From NCBI GenBank assembly GCA_036898135.1, contig CM072520.1, positions 62,001 through 126,000 of the forward strand: DNA of 64,000 nt, read 5' to 3'. Shown here piece after piece: positions 1 through 10,778 of this stretch. The notes under the pieces were generated by a model. That model did no database searches, was not told where the DNA came from, and saw only the letters and a list, made by a program, of their open reading frames with translations. Position 1 is the first letter of the stretch. Each line of letters begins with the position of its first letter. The position numbers and the translations under genes were made by a program. The DNA comes from Oncomelania hupensis. Lineage: Eukaryota > Mollusca > Gastropoda > Littorinimorpha > Pomatiopsidae.

Positions 1-157
1 AAAAGGGTTGGTCATTTATAGTTTTCATGCCCTGATCAACATTAGTTTCATCCACATCTGTTTGTAAGGTTTTTAACTCTGTATTTACTTGTAATGCAGT
101 CAGTTAGGTCATGTAGGCGCTCAGAATTTGGCAATTCGTCTATTCGTTGAAGTGAAG

Positions 158-490
158 CTACAGTACTGCTTGGTGATGCAATGTATTGGAAAGTCCCAAT
201 GATCGTATTACGGTCACTGGGAGTTTAGTTTTCAATGTAGACCATGCATAAAGTTTATCTGGATTCTTTGACATAGTTAACTGTACTCTTACGCTTTTAC
301 CGGATTCAGTAGTGTTTATATACAAGTGATTATTTTTGTTAAGGTCAAAGTCGCTGAGACTAACATAGTCCGGTAATTCACGCCTGATGAAATTGTAAAA
401 CTTACTGATTTTTCTGGCTTTTGGGGTTTCAGTAACTTGACATAATTCTTCTCCAAACAGTCGTGTTTGGCTCATGTCGTCTGCTACCAT
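158..490 (-). CDS. uncharacterised 110-codon ORF, divergent to the capsid-like fragment
   Basis: I do not recognise this protein. It is polar, without a signal peptide or membrane segment. Just downstream on the same strand (157-1), in a different frame, heptad-like sequence rich in L, T, V and D continues to the window edge, which suggests a longer, frameshifted coiled-coil protein cut by the edge. It starts about 115 bp from the divergent ORF at 605, so the two may be divergent genes of one mobile element. It could also be a chance ORF; the charged, compositionally normal sequence argues mildly for a real, decayed gene. Confidence 0.35.
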   Translation of the reverse strand: MVADDMSQTRLFGEELCQVTETPKARKISKFYNFIRRELPDYVSLSDFDLNKNNHLYINTTESGKSVRVQLTMSKNPDKLYAWSTLKTKLPVTVIRSLGLSNTLHHQAVL

Positions 491-604
491 TGAAAGCAGT
501 CTGCTGGTTGTGTCAACGTCGAGGTCTTCATTAGATTCATTACATTTAAACAGTTATCCTTCACCGTCTTCTGTCATTTAAAATTTTTTTTAATCATATT
601 AAAA

Positions 605-1018
605 ATGCAAAGCTACCGGAACTTGTTAGACCCCACACGTCGATTGAGGATGCTTTTAGGCATCAAAGGTGAGAAAAGCACAATGATTATTACAAACAAT
701 CCAAGCAGCATAGAGCCTAGTCAGCTACAAACCATACGATTTCCAAATTTAGGCCCTGATGATGTAATAGTTAAGGCAGTCCTAAATTGTCTTTTAAAAT
801 TAGTCTGAAATCTGCCGACAATCCTAACCGAACCATAGTGACCAATCTAGGCAGAGCTATAATTAAAAGAATGGTTATTAAACTTGATGGGCGAGAAATC
901 CAAAGTATCGATGACGCTGGTGTTTTGTTTTGTTTCACAGACCTGTGGCTGAGTAAACATGAAAGGGGAGATTAGGTTGGTCAAGATATTCAAACTTTTA
1001 TAGTTAAGAGACGAACCA
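605..1018 (+). pseudogene. Polinton/adintovirus-like capsid gene fragment (tentative)
   Basis: Two overlapping frames (605-808, then 787-975) together encode the start of a beta-rich protein beginning with a YRNLLDP / LGIKGEK segment, then an IRFPNLGPDDVIV strand and a LGRAIIKRMVIKLDGREI strand. A further TAG at 973-975 is followed in frame by more similar sequence to about 1018. From memory this resembles a protein recurrent in cnidarian and molluscan genomes that I associate with Maverick/Polinton-type (adintovirus) capsid proteins, but I could not search. The frameshift and stop make it a decayed fragment containing only the N-terminal part. It is annotated as an old virus-like insertion, with no functional claim. 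Confidence 0.4.
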
Positions 1019-1030
1019 TTTTCTAAGTCC

Positions 1031-1350
1031 AAGGTCCACTGGAATCTCCAACATATACATATATACATATATCATTGCTAAGCTAAACACATGGAAAAAT
1101 AATTAACAATATACACATTCTCTGGTACAACCACTGGTCTGCAATAATACACTTAGGAGAAACAACTGTTGGACAGTGGAGGCTACCTCGTAGTGCCGAA
1201 ACCAGTCACGTGTCCACCACGTGGTCAGCAAAATTTTATTAACAATCACAATCATAAAACATGGCAAACTTCCACAAACATAATCCAATAAGTATATCAA
1301 ATAATCGCAATGAAACCAATGATTGCTCATTTACCTTCTTGACAATGTCA
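1031..1350. other. AT-rich stretch, no gene recognised
   Basis: A short TATACATA run lies at about 1053-1073, then AT-rich sequence up to the MITE. No coding signal or repeat that I can name. Confidence 0.5.
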
Positions 1351-1354
1351 GGCT

Positions 1355-1546
1355 TACACCGACTCAGCCAAAGCTTTTAGGTTTTGAAGGTAGTTCAGCA
1401 AGGCTAGCTATAAATAGCTTCGCCGGTGCTCTTCTTTCCTTTCATTTCACTGAAAGGGAGGGTGTAGGCAAGCTATAAATAGCCTGCAGCCAGTAAAATG
1501 TGGGTGAATTTAAGAGTGCTGCTCACATAGGCATTGAGCTGGTGTG
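1355..1546 (+). mobile_element. CACACC-MITE, copy 1
   Basis: A 192-bp element flanked by the 4-bp duplication GGCT (1351-1354 and 1547-1550). Its ends form an imperfect inverted repeat: left (T/C)ACACCGACTC, right GAGCTGGTGTG. Internally it carries GCTATAAATAGC twice, about 85 bp apart, and a short GAAAGGGAGGGTG block. Four further copies lie in this window. CAC-beginning termini with 4-bp TSDs fit a non-autonomous Chapaev/CMC-type DNA transposon (inference). Confidence 0.85.
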
Positions 1547-1550
1547 GGCT

Positions 1551-1927
1551 CTGGCTATACTGTCGATGAATGCTTTTCATCCATCACCTGCCGAGTCTTC
1601 CGCTAGAGAGATCTATCAACGTGCATCTTGCTACGAGGATGTTCAGACAAAGACTCCCTCTCCTCCCTCTGGGGTCAGCTATCTTGTGAAACTACGAGAA
1701 TAGTAACGCCACGTAGTGGGGGTTGTGGTTGATTGGTCAGCTGAATAAGGTCACGGCTTATCTTAGTGAAACTGTAGCCTACACATGTGTAGAACCACCT
1801 ACTTCGGTCGTCTTCTAGTCAGCGATTTAACTTACATAGGTCAAAGCAGACTGAATGTTGGAGGTTTGAAACCTTAGTGTTGGGTTAGAACTAGCCTCTC
1901 GCGACACCCACCAACGAACTTCATTAA
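1551..1927. other. unassigned sequence between MITE and LINE fragment
   Basis: I see no domain, splice-supported exon or recognisable repeat here. A 67-codon ORF inside is probably fortuitous. Confidence 0.4.
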
Positions 1928-2092
1928 AAGACAGAAAAAGAGGTGGGATGACAAAATTCGAGAATGGACTGGCTTGACACTGAGCGAAGCCATTAAAGTG
2001 CTGAGGACAGAGAAAGATGGAGTACGCTGGTTAAACGATCATCTGTGGTGCCCTTACAACCTTCGAGTTACGGGATAGGATAGGATATGATA
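1928..2092 (+). mobile_element. RTE-like LINE, 3' end fragment
   Basis: Matches the last ~130 bp plus tail of the RTE-like LINE seen elsewhere in the window: the segment encoding KKRW(E/D)D-I-REWTGLTLSE followed by a short 3' UTR and a GGATAGGATA tail. It is 5'-truncated. The same 3' end recurs at 13706, 10779 (reverse), 31836 (reverse), 35175 (reverse), 46845 (reverse) and 62342. Confidence 0.85.
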
Positions 2093-4024
2093 AATAGTTT
2101 TAAATTAGTGTGCATGCTTACAACACTATAGTTTAGTTTGTGTGTGTCAAGGTTTTCTAAATGAGTGAAAAAATATCAGTTAGTACAGTAAGCACTCGTA
2201 ATTATGTACTATTATATCCTGCTTAGTCTTGGTTTCTACTGTGTCAGACAGGTTATAAATTTACAATTGACTTGGCGAGTACTCTTTTTCCCACATTCTG
2301 TTTGTCTTTCTATTTCTATCCTGTTCTCTTTGTCTGTATGTGTAAGTGCAGAGAATAATAATGTTGGGAGCCTGTACTATAAAGGATGTGACGTACCGGC
2401 GCGAGACACGATATTTAGTTTTGGATGACGTCGACTGAAGTTTTTGCATCACACGTACACAATGACGTGGTTCCTGCCGTATTTAAAACATTATTTGGAC
2501 AGAATAAAATATTGCCAACCAGTAATCTTAATCGTTTCACGGAGTTGAATGCTAGTATATATATAATATTTGCAAACAACTTAACAGATTAAGAGAGTTC
2601 AATTTCCATGACAGCTTATCAATTTCCTGGATATTGTTTAGCAACGAGAACTGTTAGCTCGTCACTAGACGACAGAACTTTGCCTGAGAAGGATGAAGCA
2701 GAAGACCTGGAGTTTGGAAACCTCCTTAGTTCCTCTTTTACGCCTTTTAACAATAACTTTACAGTCGGCAAAGTAACTAGTCAATCCATTCAACGCAGGG
2801 TTGGAACTGCAGGATTTGAAGAAGTTCGAACTGGTAAGAATTTTGATTCTGCGCGTCCGCGGAGGAGAATGTATTTGTGTCAGGACGACCGCCATTCATT
2901 GTTGTTGATGCACATTTGTGTTCGTTCGATTGAGTGTTTGCGCGATCATTTTTTGGTTAAATAATGGGGTGATATTATTTGTCAATGATTGAAGTTATGT
3001 TTTATAAATCTTGTAAATGAAATGAGTATCATCGACTTGGAGAAATGAATTGCAACATTGGTTACCATGTCAACTAGTTAACGGTTTTGGTAAGACGGTT
3101 TTCTAGCAAGTCGATACTCATTTTCAGACCTCTGTAAGCTGATGATTAACGAAGTTAGGTACTTCGCTATGTTGCAGGGTCGGACTTCTTCCTAATTTGT
3201 TATCATTCTACCTGTGAGTCGGGTTACCTATTTTGCCGAGTTTCATCGTTGCAGAAGATCCGGCGACTATCGTTCATCATTGTATCCACCCGGATTGATC
3301 GGTATCATCATGACATTGCACGAAAGACTTTGAAAGAACTTTGCGAATACTTATATGACTCTTCGTATCATCTACATCCTCGATTGTCATTACGTCAATG
3401 TTACTCAAGCTGAGTCCATATTTATTTTATGTGTTGGCTAAGTTAGAAAGCCATCTTACTATCATCCATTCATTAAAAATAAGTTAATGTGAAGTAAAGT
3501 TGTCTTTTAGTTTGTAAAAGAGAGATGAGGAAGTGTTTGATGTGTAAGGTTTAATGTTCAACATCATTTCAGACAAATAGCAACACCCGCACATAACTGG
3601 AAACTTAAACCTTGCTCACTATCTCATCTCAAATTCGTAACACTGTTTGTCTTTCTATTTCTATCTTGTTCTCTTTGTTTGTATGTGTAAGGAAAATTAA
3701 CAAAACTAAATATGAGTTTTGAAAAGTATAGAGAAGCGAGGTTTAGACTAATCAAAAAGCCCATGTTTTAAGAGAAAAGTGACATACTTACACAATAGGG
3801 GAGAAGAACTGTCATAAAGGATATATCTATAGCTTTGTTCATTCCGCAAGGTATGTGTGTGCGTGCGCATCAGCTTCCCGTGATAACCCCTTGGACTTTG
3901 CCTTCGGTCCACTCCCGATATGATGAACTATCGTGAGCCATCTCACATTATTAAGAAACAAACTCAAACCAGCATTGAATCAATTATTCATTCATGCACA
4001 AGATAAACGAGAATTGTTTTACAG
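2093..4024. other. upstream intronic/5' sequence of the host gene, largely unassigned
   Basis: Contains a 118-codon ORF (2608-2964) with no recognisable domain, probably spurious. A ~47-bp block around 2303-2349 recurs with a few mismatches at about 3645-3690 (both contain TTTCTATTTCTAT then TTGTTCTCTTTG or a close variant). Near the end is a pyrimidine-rich stretch leading into the acceptor at 4023-4024. Confidence 0.4.
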
Positions 4025-5073
4025 ATTCTGATAGTGTGACCAAAACGTCATTACCACAGTACCACATCGACATCAACGACTGTTCGCCCGACACAATGAT
4101 TGAGATTAATGCTACTGAAGGTGGTGTCATTCACGGTTTTATCAACGCAGACACTTACCAAGGAGCTCTTGCGTTCGTGTTTAAATGCTTTGTTGCCATC
4201 TCTGTGAATGGTGGTTTGTTCATAAATTCTTACGCCGATCTGCTTTCTTGTGGACCTAGCACAAATACTTTCATAAGCACATACGACAGTCTGGAAGCTT
4301 TGCGTGGAACCAACCAAACTTATTACTCTATTTGGGGGTGCCCATTCCTTCGTCCGTCAGATATGCGGTACTACGGTCCGTTCATACCCGAAATGAGTGT
4401 CTTCCCTACAACTACGAACACGCTTTATCTGGAACTGATAACGTATTCAAATAAACTCAGTGACTTCAATGTTTATATCTTTACTAAAACCAAAAGCGAT
4501 CGCCGATTGTTGCAAATTGCTTTTGATCACAATGCCTCTGGCTTGGTGACAACTCCAGGATTTCTTCAAAACTTGAATCATCCTATATTGTTTAGCGCGG
4601 TTTGCACATTAGACTTACCGGACAATAGTGTCGTCATGACCAGTTTTACTAAGTTTGATTTGCAAAACGAGTATACACGGTTGAACCCAGTTGGAATCAC
4701 AATTCGGGGTTGTAAAGATTATCTTGAACTATATTCGTACTTTACATCGACCAGGCGTGAATTACTATGGCACAAGTGCGGGGCTCAAAGTATAACAGCA
4801 GCAGTCTACAACACGTCCTTGATGCTACAGTTTGTGGCGGATGCTAATGGATACTACCCTGGTTTTAAGATGTTGTATTCATTTTATGACCACTCAAAAA
4901 GACCACATCAACATGACAGTGGTCAGTTTGACTGTAAACAAAACTACGATACATTCCGACAGCACCTTGACTGCAATTTGAAGCAGGAATGTGAAGGACA
5001 AGAAGATGAAGACAGATGTTTTCAAGGAAACAACAGCTTCTCTGTCTGTCCATTTGACGCATTTAGAGTTAAG
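4025..5073 (+). CDS. host receptor-like gene, exon with two CUB-like domains and an LDLa repeat
   Basis: Internal exon, 1049 nt, of an extracellular receptor-like protein. The acceptor is TTGTTTTACAG at 4014-4024 and the donor AAG|GTAACT at 5074. It begins with 2 nt of a split codon and ends in phase 0. Counting from the ATG at 3994, residues ~25-170 form a degenerate first CUB-like region. Residues ~181-298 are a better CUB domain with paired cysteines and the KDYLELY strand. Residues ~314-342 are an LDL-receptor class A repeat with a degenerate acidic calcium cage (CEGQEDEDRC). The exon ends in CPFDAFRVK, the usual opening Cys of a long-form C-type lectin domain, which continues in the exon at 54993. 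The ATG at 3994 lies upstream of the acceptor and is probably not the real start, so the signal-peptide exon should be farther upstream. CUB-LDLa-CTLD architecture suggests a GRL101-like molluscan GPCR ectodomain (inference). Confidence 0.85.
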
Positions 5074-5368
5074 GTAACTGAGATGATAACTGTAACGATA
5101 TAAAATCTACCCACGTAAATTAAATATTTAAAAAAATGTTTTCTCTATGATTCAAACGACTGCAATTCATAATGACCCGATTTTGATACAACTCTAAGAT
5201 CAAACGCTAAAACACGTAATGATTATCTACGCTGATGTATCGATCGCTGGCTGATGCGAAACATTCCTTTACTCGTTCAACTTCTTTGCAGAGTTGGTAA
5301 TTTTAACGCAGAGTACGTCATAAGGCCAAACCAAAGTTGTATGAACGCACGCATTGCGAGTAACCATT

Positions 5369-7310
5369 TGTGACGACACGAGTTTCAGCACATATCAGAG
5401 AGAGCTATATTTTGTGCGAAGTTGCACCTCTCTACTATGTAGTGTATATAGATAGCTCGGCAGTGTGTTTGGTAGAGCAGAGTCATTGGGAAGCTTGTTG
5501 CGAGAAGCCAGCTTTCAGGCAGGAGTAATTTGTGACTGTGTGTCAGATGAGAATTAATTTCTCCTGTAAGGGATAGTGTTCATGGTGTTTCGAACCACCC
5601 AAGGTCTTACGCCCTCGTCGGGGTAAGAATGTCTAAAAGTCTGTGATAGGAGGAACGTAATCGCCATTTATTGGAAATAAATGTAGGGTTCTTTCCTAAG
5701 GTTGTGTAGTCCTCGATTGGGCACCTGCCAAGGCTCAATTTCCTTATCAGAATTGAGATGTCCTTATGCATAGCTAGCAATTAGCCAAATAACGAATAAC
5801 TCTCAGACTAACCAGTGTGTGTTTTGTATAGTGCTGTGTTGTACAGTGTACGTCTGGATGTGTCACAGGCCGAGACTTAAAAGGTGAGTAAAACCCTGTA
5901 ATTCATTTCCTCAGTGGCGAGCACTTCGAGACTGCGTACGCGAATGAATGATGGTGAATGAGGGGGAAAGGGGTGTATTTGATAAATAGTAATTTATTGA
6001 TTTTGTATGATTTTCATATGATTTTCTTGCTTTTCACATAAAGGAGAATGTCGTTGCTGTTGTTGCTAAAGTGGGTCAAAGGTGACGATGAAGAATGCAT
6101 GTTAGAGAGAGAGAGAGAGAGAGAGAGGGGTGATGTATGTGAAGGAAGAGAGATAATTGTACTGTGCTAGAGAGGGGTGAAGAAGGTGATGGGTATGAGG
6201 GGAGCAGGTTTATGTCACGGTATGATAGAGATAATATGGATGAAGGGAGATAATCATAATGTATTATAACAGTTGAGAGGGATGGTGAGGATGGAGATGA
6301 GGATGGAATGAATTGGGACTGTGTGGCTGAAGTGTAGTCATAATAATTACGTATATTTATATAAACGACTGTGCTTATGGAAGAGATATGATTATTGGTA
6401 TCAAGAGTTGCATTATATTATTGAGATGTATGTATAGCATCCTGTATTATTATCATTACTATTATGTATAACCAGGTCAAGATGGCGGATGGCGGAAGGC
6501 GTATTATGTTATGTAGTATTTGAGTTTTGTAGGCAGACTGTTAAGACTATATATTTGTCTACAGGTTTGGGCTGTTTTGCTGTTCTGCTGTTTTGCGGTT
6601 TTGCTGTTTTGCTGATGTAGTTTATTTCTCCACTACATCTGTACCATTGTGCCGGTTGTGCATCTGCTCTGGAACCTCTGCCTCTGCAGCTGGGAGGTGT
6701 GGACGTTGACGGTTCACTTCGCCACCACCGCCACGACTTGCTTCGGGATTGTGGGCGCCGCCATTTGCCACAGGAACTACACGCACCACACCCACGTACA
6801 CACAGATTTGCACGACACGCACCTAAAAACATACTTCATTTATTTAATGTAAATCATTTCATCATGTTGAGTGAATAACTGCTTTAGCTCCTACTTAGCT
6901 CTGAATAACTGACAGTTTCTGAACAGTACTTCTGACCTGCAAGCTAGCTTGGATGATAGTTTGAATTTATAAGATTTGCAGCTCCGTTTTTTTCAGCTGA
7001 AAATTGTATTGATTTGAATTGATTGTTTATTGCTATTTGCTGTGCATTGTTGTGGGAAACCTGTTGATGCTTAGTTCTGTTATTTTCAGGTAAACAAGGG
7101 AGGTAATTGTTAGAAAATACTGGGGTGGGAGTCTTGATAAGGGTGGAGGGTGGTTTAGTACCCCATTGTCCTGTGTATGTGTGTTTGATTGTTGAATAAA
7201 AGAGTGTGATTGTTATTCTGGCATTTTGTGTTAGTTTATTTTCTTTTGAGTTTCTATCTCCCCAATCGTTGTTGAGCTGACGTCGCGGAACCCGCTCGGG
7301 TGACGTGACA
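5369..7310 (+). mobile_element. solo LTR S1 (Gypsy/Gmr1-like family)
   Basis: A 1942-bp LTR, TGTGACGACA...ACGTGACA, flanked by the 5-bp TSD CCATT (5364-5368, 7311-7315). There is no internal coding. AATAAAAGAG near 7195, about 115 bp from the right end, suggests plus orientation. Related along its length, in reverse orientation, to the LTR at 59447-61725. Both contain the same promoter-proximal block with TCTATATACACT. Product of LTR-LTR recombination. Confidence 0.9.
6104..6127. repeat. (GA)12 microsatellite in solo LTR S1
   Basis: Uninterrupted alternating AG for 24 bp. Confidence 0.95.
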
Positions 7311-7315
7311 CCATT

Positions 7316-8840
7316 GCGCTGCTCTAACTTGTTCGCAGTAAGAATCCATACAATGATAGAGCTAGGAACGCAGGAGATTATTAAACTTATTATTAACAAG
7401 ATAACAAGCCATTGAAATAAATGCACACGCAAAGCCAAACAATACAGATGTTTAAAAGTGCTACTTTTCTTGGAAGTTTTGTGACTGGGGTTTATGATAA
7501 GGAAACAAAAGGAAAACAATAACTCATTGGTCACGATCTGGCATACAGTATCTGCAAAACAACTATAACCAAAATCGGTTCAGCCAAGTTTTAGATAGAG
7601 GGCAAAACGTGTTCAGAAAATGGTGAAGCACAATGACAGTGATCTTTGAAAAAAAAGAACAAATATGAATCATGCAACAGAAGTTAAAGTATCTGTAAAT
7701 TAAAGGTTGTGGATTTCGGATCAGTCAGTTAGTTAGCTAGTTAGTTAAGGTTTAGAGGACTGCAAAAGCCGAATCGGGACCGCTATCGATTTAATTATTT
7801 CTGATAAAAGGCAAAAAGTGTGTTTTAAACCCAAAAACACATTCGGAGCAAAGGACCGATCGACTGACCGACATCCGGACTGATTATGAAAGATGGCCAT
7901 TGGTTTGAAGTATCCATATTCCAAATATCATCAAAATCGGGCAACCGTTGAGGTAGAACAAATATGACGGAACGGGAAGCAGGCCACTAACCTAGATAGT
8001 ATTCCTATTAAGTTTGATCAACATCCGTTCAGTAGTTCTTGAAATATGGCTTCCAATGGTTCTACAGACCGAAACACGCATGGACGGACTGACCGACAGA
8101 CCGACAAACATTTGCCACGTTCTGATTTCCGTCTATTTCAATCGTCATCACTCCGTAGCCTATCGCACCGAAGTAGGAACCCGAGGTCCAACCGTTTTAA
8201 CGTCGGTGTTCAGGAACACTGTACCATCGACAACGGACGCAGTAGTAACGGCCATGTGGAAAGCACTACCGGAAGCAGTACTGGCTGTATGAAGATAATG
8301 GAGAGGGGTCCTCCTAAGCTACCCCCTTTCCCGCCTATGTTCACGCCCATGCGAGACTCTGCATCCCCAGTCTCGGCTAAACCTTGACTCAGCGTACGAG
8401 ACGCAACCGGACTATCCTCTGGTGTCAAAGAAATCTCAACCTCGATGTATTCTGTCCTACAAAATACACCACAAAATACACCACTGGTACCCCAGTCTAA
8501 ACAAAGTGAACGGTACAACCTTCCAGTCGATTAACTCCGACCCACAAGGCACAGTGACAGTATGACAAGTTACCACGCCCGACCACAAGTGACCCTCTAG
8601 CCGTGCCATCTCAGTGACCCCGACTCTCACCAACCACCTGCCGGCGCGCAGTCAACCCCACACTCAACACTGTAGGGTCATACTTCCGTCCAAGCACACG
8701 ATGACAATCATAGACAATACAAAACATTTAACAACTGGGAAATATGGGGACGGCTGGTTCAAAACCGCACAGTACCCCGGAGGTCCACCAAATGTCGCAG
8801 TACACCTGGCCACAAACACTCGCACAGTCTTCCAAATATA
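7316..8840. other. unassigned sequence between two solo LTRs
   Basis: Includes a short dispersed motif (7750-7781, GGACT...GCCGAATCGGGACC; related copies at 26551 and 62564) and CTGACCGACA-type short repeats near 7862 and 8088. ORFs at 8014-8387 (+) and 8210-8518 (-) overlap and show no domain I know. I cannot identify a gene. Confidence 0.4.
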
Positions 8841-8845
8841 AACAC

Positions 8846-10773
8846 TGTCACGCGCCGGCTACCATACTTTTTTTTAACTGTACATAAACCCGTGCTTTTC
8901 GTAAGTTAGTTGCTATTTCTCGTTTAGCTGTCAATTCCGAGCAAGAGTGCACATGTAAATGATATAGAGAGAGGGAACCGGCTTAGGCCTGGCCGACCGT
9001 TTGCTGAGCATGTTCACTATTCTAGAAAATTACAACGGGTATTGTACTGAAGTGATAGAGGTCAATCAGTCAGAAAGCGTCAGAGAGAACAGACGTCTGC
9101 ACTGAGGGTAGGACTAGGCGTATATCTATGTGTTTGATATCCTTAGTAAGCAGTAGTGGAAACTCTATTGGATCCCCTGCAAAGCCATTTTCAGTAACCC
9201 TGATTTGGATGCCCTGTGACCCGGAGGATGTGCGGCGGAGACTGAAGGACGCCTCAACTTGTCTTGTCGTGTATTGTGTTGTCTGCGTGCCAGTTGGGGT
9301 CTTATCACCAGTGGAGGTAAATACACATGTTTTTCTTTAGTGGCGTGCCGCTTTCTTTGGTGTATGAGTGTGTAAATAGGTAAACGTGTAGAATGTAATA
9401 TTTTTCACCATTATGTTAGGTCATCGTTTTGGGGTAAATACGTTCATAGGGGGGATTTTATTCTGTTATTTTATGATGGATTTTTCTTCTTATCATTTAT
9501 TTAATAGTAAATAAATTATTGAATGCAGTAAAATTGTTTTATTAAATGAAGGGAGAGAATTATTCTGTACATATACATTGCTTTCATTATTTTCGCAAGG
9601 GAGATAATTTGTCAGTATATTATCAGTATTTTTAAAAGGAAATTTAATAAGTATTTTAGTAAAGGAATGACTGCAGTTAAAATAAAATATAAATTGAATG
9701 GAAGTATTTTTCATTGCTATATCATTAAAGGTTTGATTGTGGTTAGTATCTAAAAAATTGTTGAATTTCATCTTTTATGTATTTTCATAAGGCATGATGT
9801 AAATAATAAAGATTTGTGTTAGAGTATTTCAGAGTTGAAGGCAAAAGTAAACAATTTAGAGAGAGTATAGTCAAGATTGTGTACGATGAAAGACATTTAA
9901 TAATCATGAATTGGAACAAGTACGAACAATGAAACATAGACATTGATAAAGTTTCAGTGTTATAACTTTATTCATGATGACGTTTGTGCGCGGAAAACAC
10001 TAAAGACAACACGATGGTGACAGTTTTGGAAGATATAACCGTGTTGGCAAATGTTAGGATATCTGACTGTATTTTCAGTGCACTGATGCTGATGATGATG
10101 ATGATTGTTTTGAACATCTGCCGAGACGATCCGAGCGTCTGAGGTTGAACTGATTCTGGTTCCGGTCCGACTTGGGTTGGACGCTGAGAGGTCTGGTCAG
10201 CTACGCAGGAGCCACCCAGCCGAGTTACCTTCCCCCTGTACAGAGGACCGTGTGCGGTTCAGATGGGATCCGTGTGAGGGCCGCCTATGCGTTGCTGCGT
10301 CTTCAGGGGTGGTAATTCTGTATCGCGTACAGGAAGGTCTACGCCAAGGAGTGTTTCATTCTAGTTTGAAAAAGAGACCTGAAAAAAAGTGCTTAAACGA
10401 CTTTGAGTAATAGGTTGTGAAAGTATAAAAAGGAAGGCCTTAATATGCGCATATTTTTTTCAGAGTGTTGAACAGAGCGAATACAAAAACAAGTTTTCAT
10501 AAATCAGTTTGTTTATTTTCATGTCACCATTGCATTTGTAAATATCATTTGTTTATTGTTAAATATGTTGTGTATGCTTGTGAGTATGAGTGAGGGAAGT
10601 GTGTGCTGTTAGGGGGACGGGTGGGTAGTTAGTACGTTTGGGGAATAAAAGAGTTGTTTCGTTAACTTACCACTGGTGTTTGTGTTCTTATTTAGTGTGT
10701 GGGTGGGGTGTGCTCGGGTCGTATGGGCTAACAATGTTCGCGGGATTCTGACTTACGTCAGCGTCACGTGACA
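8846..10773 (+). mobile_element. solo LTR S2 (Gypsy/Gmr1-like family)
   Basis: A 1928-bp unit, TGTCACGCGCC...GTCACGTGACA, with perfect 5-bp TSD AACAC (8841-8845, 10774-10778). AATAAAAGAG near 10643 lies ~130 bp before the right end, the same arrangement as S1, so it is probably in plus orientation and of a related family. No ORF of note. It sits directly against the 3' end of the RTE-like LINE at 10779. Confidence 0.85.
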
Positions 10774-10778
10774 AACAC

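Noticed and set aside
2608..2964. 118-codon ORF upstream of the CUB exon as a possible first exon
   Set aside because: No signal peptide, no domain, no convincing donor in phase with the acceptor at 4024.
3994..4024. ATG at 3994 as the start of the CUB protein
   Set aside because: A good acceptor (TTGTTTTACAG) lies after it, no signal peptide follows, and the exon reads as internal.
8014..8518. Overlapping ORFs on both strands
   Set aside because: No domain, no homology to other elements in the window, and antisense to each other; left unassigned.
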